The position numbers and the translations under genes are program-made. This document shows positions 53,196-64,000 of a DNA stretch of 64,000 nucleotides, piece by piece. Each line of letters starts with the position of its first letter. The first letter of the stretch is position 1. The notes beneath the pieces were generated by a model, which searched no databases, was not told the origin of the DNA, and saw only the letters and a program-made list of their open reading frames with translations. The DNA comes from Kryptolebias marmoratus (Eukaryota; Chordata; Actinopteri; Cyprinodontiformes; Rivulidae), in NCBI RefSeq assembly GCF_001649575.2, contig NC_051440.1, positions 15,600,506 to 15,664,505 of the forward strand. The letters are read 5' to 3'.

Positions 53196-54180
53196 AACTC
53201 AGGGCCCAGAGGCAAGAACTCCAAATAAAATGTACCTGCTCAAAGATGTGCTGCTGAATCACAAGCTTGATGATAAAACCCAAAAGCATAAAAAAACCCT
53301 CTTTTTTTAATATAAAAATAACAAATTTATGGCAATGCATTAAGACGATACTGTAATGTAATATATCTCAGCTGTGTTAGCACAGTTTTTAAGGGTGTTT
53401 TTTTTTTTCTCTGATTTTAGTTAATTGAGGAAGTCAAATGGAGTTTTCTTGGTAAATGCTTTCATTTAAACGGGTCTTAGCAAATTTGCCTGAATTCCCG
53501 TCATATGAGTTAGACGGCTTAGTGAAACAAAAACTTTAAGTAACTTTGTGTTACTTTAGTTAGTCTTGTTGAACGAATGTAAAGCAATCAAAATGAAACA
53601 ACAGGACCAATACAATTAAACCTGAAAAAAAAAACAACATATATTGCTTCATTTAACAAGTAAATTAAAATTGGTTTAATCAATCCATTTAGGTTGGGAA
53701 CCAACATCAGACAGCCTTAAAAGAATATGTTAACCCAACCCAATTACGTTAAAACAACAGAATTGACTAATTTTGTGAGAAATCAACATATCTGCATGGA
53801 AAAATGCCAAGCATGTTTTTTTATTTATTTTCAGTGAGTAACTTTTAAATGTTAGATTTACATACAGCCAGTAAAAATAAATCCTGTTTTTGTTATTCAA
53901 ACATATTTTTATTCATTAAAGTTCATTAAACATGTGAATTGGTTGTTTTTTTTAGCGTTAGCATTCACAAATTGACAACATCACATGTAAAACATCTGTA
54001 ATCTCAAATTATATGTAAAAAATCAATAAAAATAAAGAATTAAACACATCAGAGAGCTGAAATTTTTATTTGTCTATATCAAAATTATTCTACTATTAGT
54101 TGTTGTTTCTGAGTACACGAGTTTCCGTATGTGTGTGTACAGGTGTGTGTGTTGTATGTCCAGGAAAGGTAAAAGAGGCA
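53196..54180. other. intergenic, AT-rich, possibly an old repeat
   Basis: 53480-53800 has phrases such as TTTAAGTAACTTTG, TTAGGTTGGGAACCAAC and TTAACCCAACCCAATTACG. They recall a common fish repeat rich in 'AACCCAAC/TTAAGTTGG' words. Borders and family are uncertain. The rest is AT-rich without features. Confidence 0.3.
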
Positions 54181-54860
54181 TCCTCCTGAACTCCTGTCAC
54201 AGCTTCTCTGACAGCGAGTTCAAGAGCTCTTCATTACAGCCTCTGCGCATCTGAGGGAGAAGAGAAACAATGCTTAGAGCCCGCCGCACATAACCTTTCC
54301 ATTCAATCAGCAGTTCAAACTGTCTCCCTCCACTGCAAATCATTCTGTTTCTGGCCAGTCAAGTGCAGCGCAGAGTCAAAAAGCCTCCTATCAAAAACGG
54401 ATAAAAATACCTTCCACCGAATTGACCGGCAGGCAGGAGCCCACGTCATCTGAAATAAAAACCTGCCACTGCAGAGTGATCGAAAAAGAAATATGCAAAT
54501 AGAAATTATCACATTTTAACTCATACCTATACATTACCTATCACTGTGTGAAATATGTATATCAGCAAGGATATGTGGTAACAGCCTGACAGCACAATGC
54601 CGACATCAAACAAAGGCTCGTCAGTAATGTTTCACACAAATCCACTGATATAATAATTATACTATCCCCCGTCCTTAGTGGAGGTTGATTGTTCTTGCTG
54701 TGAGCTAACACACTTAATTGTAGTATGCAAATGAGAGCAATTACAAAGCTTTTAGGTGAAGAGATGACAGCTGAGGTTGGTTTTATTGGGGGGCCTCACC
54801 CAAACAGTTGTCATGGAAACCACATAGAATAACTGTCAAACAGATATAATCTCAGGATAT
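54180..54860. promoter_or_regulatory. candidate regulatory block with two octamers
   Basis: About 680 bp, largely repeat-free. Two perfect ATGCAAAT octamers lie at 54493-54500 and 54725-54732, with CATCAAACAAAGG (TCF/SOX-like, about 54605-54617), GAGCAATTACAAAGC, GATGACAGCTG and GGTTGATTG. The motif set fits a POU/SOX/homeodomain-driven developmental enhancer. Inferred from motifs. Confidence 0.4.
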
Positions 54861-55635
54861 GTTAAGAAAGCGGGCCTCCTCTGTATGTTGTGTTTATAAA
54901 CCGATGCGTGCAAAAGAGAGATTCTTTGATTACTGAACAAATTGTCAATTTGTTGTTCAGTGGGGAGAATAAAAAGGACTCATTTTGGGGAAAGAGAAAT
55001 GTTGGAATGGATTCAATTTTTCAAACCAACGCTTCATATAAAATGTAAAACATGCTCAGACAGTCCAGAATGATTTTTGTAGTGTCTGTAATTAGTCACT
55101 TCTATCAAAACTGAGTTGCTGACAATTATCTTTATAGCAGTGATTTAGCGCACCGTGAAGTCTGTGGCTTCAGCAAATAGGCCTTCACTTAACATCTGCT
55201 CTATTCAAGCAGTAATCTATATGCTATGTTATTTACTTGAGATCAAACAGACTTTTTTCACGGTGCATGCTCAAACAAAAATGAACAAGCTTCATTTAGG
55301 TGAGTGTTTATTACCAGCGGACCTCCCACAGTCATAACCGATCACATCCTGCTAATTCTACTGATGTTTGTCATTTTCCTACGAAAGGAGAGTGACTAAA
55401 TTCCAATCTGTTGTATATTGTTTTTGTTTTATTTCTTCACATACTGCTGTTTGAGTCAGGTGGCAAAATTAAAAAAAATTAAAAATGCTCCTTTTTTTTA
55501 AAAAATCCGTTCTGCACTGGTTCTATCTTTGTTTGCCCCAAACGACACCATTAAAGTGGAAAGTTGTGCTCAGAACGTGGTCAAATTTTCAAAAACAAAC
55601 TGTATAACAATTACTTGTGTGGAGGCCTTCATGAA
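54861..55635. other. intergenic, no gene seen
   Basis: AT-rich, with an ordinary-complexity patch near 55120-55330. No gene or mobile element recognised. Confidence 0.5.
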
Positions 55636-55835
55636 TTAAATATGAGTTGTGTTTCCAAATGAGATGTTATGGAGGTAAATGACAAGAGGCAGCCCGTAAT
55701 TGAGGTGGTGGCAACACGGGCCTGCTGAACTAATCCCTGACTTGGTCACGTGACCGACTGCTCGCCAATGGCGGTACGTGTTTTCACCACAAAGCCGAGG
55801 CAGCTGGGAAAATTGATTTTTCATCTGAGCTGTAT
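55636..55835. promoter_or_regulatory. candidate element with a 12-bp palindromic E-box
   Basis: Repeat-free, with GGTCACGTGACC (55744-55755), CCGTAATTGAGG, CCAATGGCG and CACCACAAAG. GTCACGTGAC is the extended E-box bound by USF and MiT/TFE factors (CLEAR-type). Candidate enhancer or promoter. Confidence 0.4.
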
Positions 55836-57430
55836 TTGATAGCTTTAGAAATCAAAAATTGAAATTAACTAACCTACGCCCCGTCATTACAAAAGAGTAA
55901 ATTAAAGTGCGCGCCCGCAGCTCCTCTGAGCGCTGGAAGGCTGCGAGGGAAACAAATTCAAAGATGCAAACTCTTCTCAGCCCTTGACTCTGTCTCGTCT
56001 GCCTAATAAAGCATTAAAAACATCAACAAAAAATTGCTTTTCTTAGGTTTTTGTAAGGTATTATCATGAAACACATTTTCTAATATATTTAAATTAAAAA
56101 AATAGATTTTTGGCATTGCAATTAATTTCAACATCCTAAGAAATTTTTATTGTTTTATTAATATATTTTTCTAATTCAGTTTCTAATAATATATATATAT
56201 ATTTAACATTTTTACTATAATGTTTAAAACATGGAAAATATATTATGGTAATATGATACGAATTATATTATTACAATAAACAGATTGAGTAGAAAAACTT
56301 CATTTTATAGGCTCAGTAGATCTGACCCATTTTACAAATATACAGTCAGAGTGTTCATTAATTACAAACTCATTTAGAATTAAATATAGACACTAATTAT
56401 TTGCCAAGATATAATGAGTGACTAATTTAACGTTCATTATTAGAGGAATGTAAACAACTGTCTAACAAGCGTTTAGGACTAAAACTGCCACGCGAGCGAG
56501 TGGAAGTGGACAGGATGTGAAGCTAAAACCAACTATCTGGTCGCGTTAACAGACGACATGCCAAAACAGATGTTCCCGCAGGTGGACGTGAAGATCAATA
56601 GGCGTTGGGAGAGCAGCGAGACAGTTTACCTGAGCTGTTGGAAGTTGTAGCAGATGTTAAACAGACTGATGCCCTGGAAGGCTGATCAATGAACAGGAGG
56701 CAGATGGAGGAGAACATGGAGGAGGCGCTGTTCTAGCAGAGACAAACATAAAATAATAGGAGTCACATTTGATATGCAGATGGGCGCCTGTCCATAACAT
56801 TAACCCAGCAACACACACGCACAGGAAAACAACTTTTAGGAAACTTCAGCTTCATTTAAAACTCCGCTCCCTTCATTGACATCTGTGTCATACTAATTAC
56901 TGGTGAGTTTAACTCTTCAAAGACAGTATTCTGTGAAGGTAATTATTTGTCCTATATCATAATTCGAACCAGGTAACTTCGGGGCAGCAGGATGACTGGG
57001 ATCAGGAGTGAGAAACGAGATTCAGCAGTTTTGCAGGACTTAAAAACTGCCTAATTAGAAGTGGTAAGAGGTAGTGTCAGGCTGCTATCTAACAGACTAT
57101 CACCTTTAGCACCCATTAGTGGAAGAAATGCACACTGAAAATCCAAATGTATTTCACTAGTGGGTAAAACTAGTTTGCTATCAATCATTTTGATTTATTT
57201 TCATTTAAAACACAGCTATTAGTGAAAAAAAAATCAGAATAACAAAAACAACTTAGATGTCCTTTTGACAGCTTGAATAATATTTAGCTTATTATAATGT
57301 CCTTTATGCAGAAAAAGAAAACTTTTCCTGAACTGTGACTAGTCGAGCTACATTTCCTGCAACAAAAGCAAAGCCATAATCTTTCCTGAAATACAGCACA
57401 CCTGCACATACCCACAGAGCTGCACGCTCA
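55836..57430. other. intergenic, no gene seen
   Basis: Mainly AT-rich. 56470-56760 is GC-richer with scattered E-box-like words (CAGGTG) but no clear block. No gene recognised. Confidence 0.45.
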
Positions 57431-57439
57431 AACACACAC

Positions 57440-57790
57440 GCGCTCACACACAGATCTCTTGACATCCGGCGTCCCACTGGCCTTGCTGTCCGAGAAGCAA
57501 CTTGAACTAGGCGATAACCTGATAGACTTTATCTTGTCTTTCCTGGCTCTCAGTGAGGTCTGAAGAAGACACTTCAACTGCTCAGCATCCCCCCTGAGTC
57601 CTAACCTTCCCCTCATCTCTCTCCTCGCTCTAACATCGGTGCCGGAGAGCTGTCAGCGGCCTGTTGCTTATTGATGTTTCTGCATGTTTTATGTCTTTCT
57701 GGAGATATGACGGCCCTGACACTGTGCTGATTTCAATCAGCTTGCCACATGCCACAGAGAGTGACAGCTGGGTAAAGCAAGAAGGACAAA
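57440..57790. promoter_or_regulatory. candidate regulatory block
   Basis: Balanced, repeat-free. Contains GATAACCTGATAG, GCTTATTGATG (57666-57676), GAGTGACAGCTGGG and the inverted repeat GCTGAT-TTCA-ATCAGC (57726-57741), whose arms equal those of 21788-21802. Candidate enhancer. Confidence 0.35.
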
Positions 57791-59140
57791 AAAAAAAAAA
57801 AGAAAAGAAAAAGAAGAGAATTGGTGGGGATGTCATTGGCTCAGATCAGCTCCGGCCTTGTCTCTGACTGAGGATTCTCCTCCCTTTTAATGAAAATGTT
57901 TCATTCACGTCTCATGCCTCCCTCACTGATGAATTCAATAGAAGAAAAAAGAGAAACGAATAGTGAGGGGAAAGAAATTCAGCTTTTGTCAGATTGGGGA
58001 GGCTAGAAGAGAGGATGACCCCTGAGCCAAAGGTTCTGACACTGCATCAATCCCTTTAGGAGTGAGGCCTGCTGGACTAGCTTTGGGTGAAGATTACTTC
58101 AGCACATCTGAGGGATGACTGCTCTATCTATTTCACACGTTCTATGCAGAGGAGAGCCTTGTATGCTTTGGATCCTGAGCTGCCCCACTAAATTAGGTCT
58201 GAGATCATTCCATGGAATGAAGGGAGCTATCCAAGGCAATTCAACTCCAAACCATTGACAGAGAGCTTACCCAGACCCTGAAAAAAAAAGAGAAGAGACA
58301 TATCCACTCCCTCTTTCTCTTTATGATACCAAACAGAATGTACCATGGATAATCCCAATAAGGCTCTTTACTTGCAAATTTAAGTATATGCACACATGTA
58401 CCGATAAGACGCTCCCACACTGCTTTCTCACATACGCAGATCTGAAAGGCATGTCAGTTCTATTGAGCTCTCAGGAACTTTAGTGCCAAAAGTGAAGTAA
58501 AATTGCTGATGTCTTGGGTGATGCTAAAATATGACATCTTGTAAATTTTTATTAGGGTCTGAAACTGCAATGGATTTTTTTTTGCTTTAAGCTAGGGTTT
58601 AAAAATGTATATATATATATATTGCACATTACATTCCAGTTAGTATTTGTAATTAAAATTGATGCCTCACTATATTGTTCTTGCCCTGTTTGATAACTGT
58701 TACCATAGGTTTTTATTGTTTTTTTATTATTTCTATTATTTAATCTAGATTCAACTTTTAAAGCATATCCTCAAGATCTCAAAGTCTCATCAAACCTGTG
58801 TTTGTCTGAATCTGATCAATTTATTCCCTTTTGTTTTCGTTTCAGTAATAAATTAATCGCTCAAATCTAAGTGTTTTACTTCAAGTAAACTGTTATATTT
58901 CACCCTGTTTTTTTTTTTTATAAACCACAATTACTGCAGCCATAATGAGATTCAAAACAAAGACTAAATTAGCTGTCATTAAATTATTTCAATTTCCTTG
59001 TCCTAATAGAAGATTGTGACAGGTGTCATAGTTGCCATTATGCTTGGCATCGCAACATGTTATAATGGATAATTGATCCATCAAAAAACATCAAGCCAAG
59101 GCAATAACTAGCTTGAGAATGGCATACTGAACATGCAGAA
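57791..59140. other. intergenic, no gene seen
   Basis: Poly-A/AAAG run at 57788-57817, ordinary sequence to 58260, then AT-rich with a TA run near 58607-58622. No gene. Confidence 0.5.
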
Positions 59141-59480
59141 AATCGAATTTAACCCCACGTTGACTGAAACACTCCCTTGCTCTGTCGATCAAGCATGTCT
59201 CTCGCTGACAGCTCTGTTCGCATGTTGTTAAATAATCTAAAGGGAGAAAAGAAACATGAAAGAAAAAGCGGTCTCAGAGGAGCTGTCACGGAGAAAGGAA
59301 AATGCCACGGGGGGTGAGAAATGCCTTCGGTCGCGCAGCTTTTCACATTTTAATTTCGGTCTGCGGGACTGACTCATGGTAGCGCCTGAGTGAGTGGGTC
59401 CTGGGAGTCAGTGCTCACGCTGACCCCTGAGTATAGACAAGGCCCAGAGAGATGTCAGCTGAGAGCTCCTGAGGTTCACC
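59140..59480. promoter_or_regulatory. candidate regulatory block
   Basis: Repeat-free, with TTAAATAATC, CACGGAGAAAGG and several TGACTCA/TGAGT-like words between 59369 and 59425 (AP-1/MAF type). GC is locally higher. Candidate enhancer. Confidence 0.25.
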
Positions 59481-61075
59481 AGGCTGCCAAGCACTTTGAA
59501 AGCTGCTGCCAATTCAGCCTAAGTTTCAGCTGAATGCTCGCTGCGGAGAAGGGGAGCGGCGGCAATAAAAACAGGTTGCAAAAGGAAGAGAATTTGCTTT
59601 CAAAATGTATTTGGCCTTTGACCTCGCATCCAACCCTGTGGCCTGCGTCTTTGAAGCTGAGCATATTTTTTTGAGAGACACTGAAAGAGGGGAGGGTTTC
59701 AGGGGTGGACTTGGAGCCTGTCAGTATAAATATATTAATAATCTGACAGCTTCATCTGCTTTTGAGGGCCAGACTTGACAGCTCCACAATGGCCCGCGCT
59801 GTAGTTCTCCTCGTACATGTCTAGCTTCCATGTCTGAACAACACAGAGAGTTTATTAAGACATCAAACTCCTGTGAAGTATTGATTTTACACCAGTCTCT
59901 GTCACTTACTGTATCAGCCCAAGCTGGGGCTCCAAAATAAACTATGACAGCTGCATGTAACCTGCTGAATATGTCTGAGAGAGCAGCTCAGCCCAGAAGA
60001 TATATATATTTTTTATTTTGTTGTATGCCTTTTATCTGGTGTTACCTGGCTAAGTTCTGTGATCAAACGTAAATAAACAACAGAAAAAAAACAAACAAAA
60101 AAAAAATACAGCGTCTTTTTAAAGTTTTTTGACATTTACAAATAAAGGAGAAATGCAAAAGAGGGAAAGATTGTCGCAATTAAGTTTCCGCATCTCGGGG
60201 AAAATGACTAAATGCTATCTCGAACAAAGGAGGGGGATGTGCATCTGCCTGTGGAAATATGCCCCGCCTCTCAGACAGTGGTTCTGTCTGTGGAGAGACA
60301 GAGGGAGAGAAAGAGGGGTCAGAGGGAGCACAGGTAATTGAGGTGTCCCCTCCCCTCCCTTTTTTTTTTTTCCAGGGTTTCTCACCCCACCCTTTCACCC
60401 TGCCTCTCCCCCTGCACCTCTCCCTCCACCCTATCCACACAGCGGGCACAATTATGCTCCCCATCACCCCACCAGCTGGCCTCTGTGATCCCGCACTTCT
60501 TGCTAAATGAGACTCCATCGGCCCTTTCCCTCTTAACCTCTCAGCAGCCGCTCCAGGGGAATGGTAAAGGCTGCACACAGAACTGGGGTGGGGGGACTTG
60601 GACAGTTGTACTTCTTTAACACTCTTTAAGAAAAAAAAAAAAAAAAGTAAAAGTTGAGTTAAATACAGGTTGTGAATTGAGAACTAACCTGAGTTTTTGA
60701 CAAAAATACTTTATACCTGGAAATATATGTAAGTGACTATATGAAATTATACACATAAATATTTCATAGCTAATCACTAATGAACAGTGTTTTAACATAT
60801 TATCTATTTTTAAAATTGTGTTCATACTCGTTTTACAAAATATATATAAAATATTCAATAGTTTTTTATGCCTTTCATGACTGCAAAGGAATCCTGTATT
60901 AGAATAAGGTAAAAGAAGAATGCCATATATGTTTTTATTAAAGCAAAACTTACACATTTGAACAAATCTGAATAAAACATTCAATGAGAAATATCCTGTT
61001 TGACATGGAGTACACTAACTGTTTAAATTGAACTGTAATAGATATCAACATGTATCTTAATTGAATGGCTTAAAA
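59481..61075. other. intergenic, no gene seen
   Basis: Mixed sequence. 60340-60440 is a C/T-rich run, and A runs lie at 60080-60110 and 60630-60646. The minus-strand frame 60180-60578 is low-complexity translation. Confidence 0.5.
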
Positions 61076-61079
61076 TAGA

Positions 61080-61470
61080 TTTCGACACCCCAGAGTCGGT
61101 CTGATCAAATTTCTCCAACACGCTCCGAGTGTCTCTTGATAGACAGCGTTTTCACTCCATCCCTTCACATTAATGAGTGGGAAGGCTCCTCAGCGCGTTA
61201 TTACCTGAAATAATACCATATGGTAAAATGTAAACAACATCTGCATATTCATGTCATAACTTCATCTGTTTAATTAGTTCCAGCAAAGCAGTTTACCCTC
61301 TGAGGCCCTCGCTGTCAGAGCAGTGATGGTGGAGCCGTGCCCCGCTGTCGCTCCTGACAGTCCCTCCATTGTTCAGTTGACGCTCCTGCCTTGTCTGTTT
61401 AATGCCAGGTGCATCTTTACAGGCAAGCAGATCAGGTGAGGCAAGCTGGGGAGCATTTTTCACTCTGATG
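61080..61470. promoter_or_regulatory. candidate regulatory block
   Basis: About 390 bp, repeat-free. Motifs: CACATTAATGAGTGG, ATAATACCATATGG, AATGTAAACAACATC (FOX-type TGTAAACA), CTGCATATTCATG (octamer-like), GTTTAATTAG and GTTTAATGCC. Candidate enhancer with a FOX/homeodomain signature. Confidence 0.4.
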
Positions 61471-61678
61471 CCAACCCCCCCTTTTTTTTTCCAAGCAAGG
61501 AGATCTATCATTGTTTGGTAAAAGCATACAATTTGCCAAAAGACGTCACCTTTACATCCACATATTGCTAATCCATGTTTGTGGATGTCTTCTGTCTCAC
61601 TCTATGCTTCTGTATTGTTAAACAAAACATGACACAAACAGCTCTGCTTATTAACATGTGTAAAATAATAACACTTAC

Positions 61679-61679
<1 letters not shown>

Positions 61680-61732
<53 letters not shown>
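61680..61732. repeat. (TA)n microsatellite
   Basis: About 26 TA units. Gives rise to short Tyr/Ile frames on both strands. Confidence 0.95.
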
Positions 61733-61736
<4 letters not shown>

Positions 61737-62150
61737 TATTCTGATTTGCACCAGAGCAAAGAGAAGCCCTATGGTGACTCGCCATATATTTAATTTATGC
61801 AGACATATGCCTCATGCGAAGCTGGTCTTTGATATGCAACACTATCTCACAGTATTTAAAAGAATACAGCAATTGGTATTCATATTTTTTATGTTATGAC
61901 AGTTACTTATTTTTTCTTTTTACTTTTTTTTTTTAAATTCACCACAAACAAAGAAATAATAAAGACATTCTGAGCAGTGTGGTGTGAAAAGCTCGAGTGG
62001 GTATGCTCTAATTAAATTCTCCTTCATCAGGCACAAGCATTAATACTTTTGACCCGGTGTAGCCTGAACGCTAACATGCCTTAGGAAGGGAAGAAAAAAG
62101 AAGAGGGAAATGCAAGAGAAAAACATGAGGGAATATCTTATTAGGGAAGT
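61733..62150. other. intergenic, AT-rich, no gene seen
   Basis: AT-rich, with T and A runs. No feature recognised. Confidence 0.5.
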
Positions 62151-62520
62151 CAGGCATGTTTTGGCCCTCGTTTCTTGATGGCTGCTCTTGGTGTCGCGAC
62201 CTACTGGCGTCTAGCTAATACGACAGTGTACGCCATGCCATTGTTCTCAATCAATAACTAATTATCAAAGTACTGGCTCTGACTGGTATTGTCCCCATTG
62301 CTCAAAGCCCCTTGCTGTGGACTGAAAGACAGAAAGGGGGGAAAAAAGGGAAAGGAGGGTGGCTTTTGGCTGCACAGTGATGCTGCCGCCACAACATCCT
62401 TGCAAGCCTTTCAAGATACCCTGCGCCGTCAGCTTGTATTACCGTTTCCTACTAATTGATATGAATTAAAACAGAAGAATTATTGTTGCTGCTGCATGTC
62501 ATAACGATATCCTCAAAGTA
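62150..62520. promoter_or_regulatory. candidate regulatory block
   Basis: Repeat-free except for a G/A run near 62336-62360. Contains CTAGCTAATACGAC, CTCAATCAATAACTAATTATC (62247-62267) and CTACTAATTGATATGAATTA (62450-62469). High density of homeodomain cores. Candidate enhancer. Confidence 0.35.
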
Positions 62521-62859
62521 ATCGTTGGACACAAAAAGAGCAGAACACAAAAGCAGACCAAATAAGAAAAGACAAATTAAGCCGACTCCTGCTAGGGACT
62601 TTCCAAACGAGGCTTTAGACAATGGAGAAAGAAAATTAGACTGCTACCAATCTGAACGTTTCATTATTTCAATCTTGTTTGCGAGTATGAACCATATGAT
62701 TTCAACAGAACAAAACAAATTCATTTTCCCTGAAAGACTGAATGTAGTTGTGCTTTATTTCAAAGCCATATCGTAACTATCAACAGGTTCAAATGCAGCA
62801 CTCTAATCACTGATACAATGTCCTTTCATCACCTTGTCATTGTTAGTTGGTTTTTATAA

Positions 62860-63250
62860 ATGAGCAGACAGAATTAGAGGAACCCAGTAATTCATGGTTG
62901 GCAACACAGGCTGGATTGTGTGCTGGTGCCTGCCTGTCTCTGCGCTTCCTAATAGAGTGGCAAGTCCTGTCATCCCACATGGCAGCACATTTCACTTCTC
63001 CGCAGTCCTGTTCATGCAACCGGCACCAGGATTGGGGGTTGGAGCCCCCGTGAACCCATGGGGTGGCTGGTGCCCCAGTGGCAGGCAAGGGGTCATGCCT
63101 GGTAAAAAGTGCCGCCCTCAGGACAGTGAGTCTAATCCCACAGCAAGAGCAAGGCAGCTGGAGCAGGCCATCCGTTCAGCCTGTGTAATGATATCACTTG
63201 CAGTGGATCTGATGTCTGACCTCATTACCAGAGTGTAATTGTGTCGCAAG
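62860..63250. promoter_or_regulatory. candidate regulatory block, GC-richer
   Basis: About 390 bp with balanced to GC-rich composition and no simple repeats, inside AT-rich flanks. Contains GACAGAATTAGAGG, GTAATTCATGG, GGGGGTTGGAGCCCCC, GTGTAATGATATCACTTG and CAGAGTGTAATTGTG. Overlapping frames on both strands (62894-63238 +, 62843-63088 -) have no domain. Candidate enhancer or non-coding exon. Confidence 0.35.
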
Positions 63251-64000
63251 CAGAGTTTCAGTTCTTTTCTGTTCTCTGGCCTCTTTTTAGTGTGGACAGC
63301 TCCCCCAAATATTTCAGTGTTGACAAAAAAATAACCTCTATATTTCTTTACTCGCTACCATGAACAACACATGCAACACTGTTAAAAAAAGTTTTAGTTT
63401 TTTGTATTTAATCATTTTCTTCAAGACTGGTATAAGTTTTAAAAATTTAAATAAACAAAAAAAAAACATAATTGATGAAGAATCATGAACATGAAAAATC
63501 ATAGTTACACAACTGCCATGTGTAGCAAACAACAGTAAATTTATTCTAATAGAAACTTGTAGTTGATAAGATAGTTTCAAATAAAATACAAGGTATTAAA
63601 ACAGCAGTTCATTAACACCTCTTGAACATACCTACTTCTCATCACATTATGCTTCATACAACCGCCTGACAACAAACCTGAATGACAATGGTGTTGTTCA
63701 CACTTTTAATTAAGAAAAGAAAATCCTTTTTTGTCTATTACAGTACTAGAAGTAATGACATTAAAGTGATAATTTTACCTTAAATAATAATTTTGAATTT
63801 TTGAAGCGTGATTCTGTGAACAGGTTATAAACAATTAATATCTTACCTGTTGCAGATAGCTATTAAAACAAGAACCCTTTAGAAAAATAAGGTTTCCTTT
63901 TGACCGCACTGACAAGGTAATGGCCAAAACCAAAGTTAATTTTTGCCATCCTAACACAACTTCATTTTCAAAAAATTAATTAGAGTTCATGTAAACAGTT
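63251..64000. other. intergenic, AT-rich, no gene seen
   Basis: AT-rich sequence with homopolymers to the end of the window. No gene or mobile element recognised. Confidence 0.5.

Overview
The window looks like chromosomal DNA from a bony fish (teleost). It holds one recognisable gene, on the + strand near the left end, followed by about 55 kb with no gene I can support. The gene is nr2f2 (COUP-TFII, an orphan nuclear receptor). Its three coding exons (1407-1857, 2924-3451, 5559-5833) join in frame with consensus GT/AG sites and encode 417 residues. Teleost origin is inferred from the compact introns (1.07 kb and 2.1 kb), the fish-type Gln/Pro/Thr-rich N-terminus starting [10 protein letters not shown], and the abundance of microsatellites. 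I cannot name the species. Five runs of N are present: 2063-2137, 5511-5537, 6717, 8501 and 15776-16582.

Layout: 1-535 is upstream sequence with an octamer, CCAAT box, CArG box, a DR5-like receptor half-site pair and a TATA-like box. 536-1406 is a long probable 5' UTR with at least four short upstream ORFs and an AAG microsatellite. 1407-5833 is the coding region with two introns. 5834 to about 8300 is a long AU-rich 3' UTR ending near an ATTAAA signal at 8271. From 8300 to 64000 there is a gene desert. It alternates AT-rich, low-information stretches with blocks of balanced, non-repetitive sequence carrying dense homeodomain, POU, FOX, Onecut-like and E-box motifs and short palindromes. It also contains long microsatellites, two CpG-rich blocks and at most two or three eroded mobile-element pieces.

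Interpretation: this is the layout expected of a developmental transcription factor and its long-range cis-regulatory landscape, so the blocks are best read as candidate enhancers of nr2f2. No comparison with another genome was possible, so 'candidate enhancer' rests on composition and motif content only, and confidence is low for each block. I found no sign of an unknown multi-gene system. The most unusual single object is a perfect inverted repeat with 17-bp arms and a 3-nt centre at 28304-28340.
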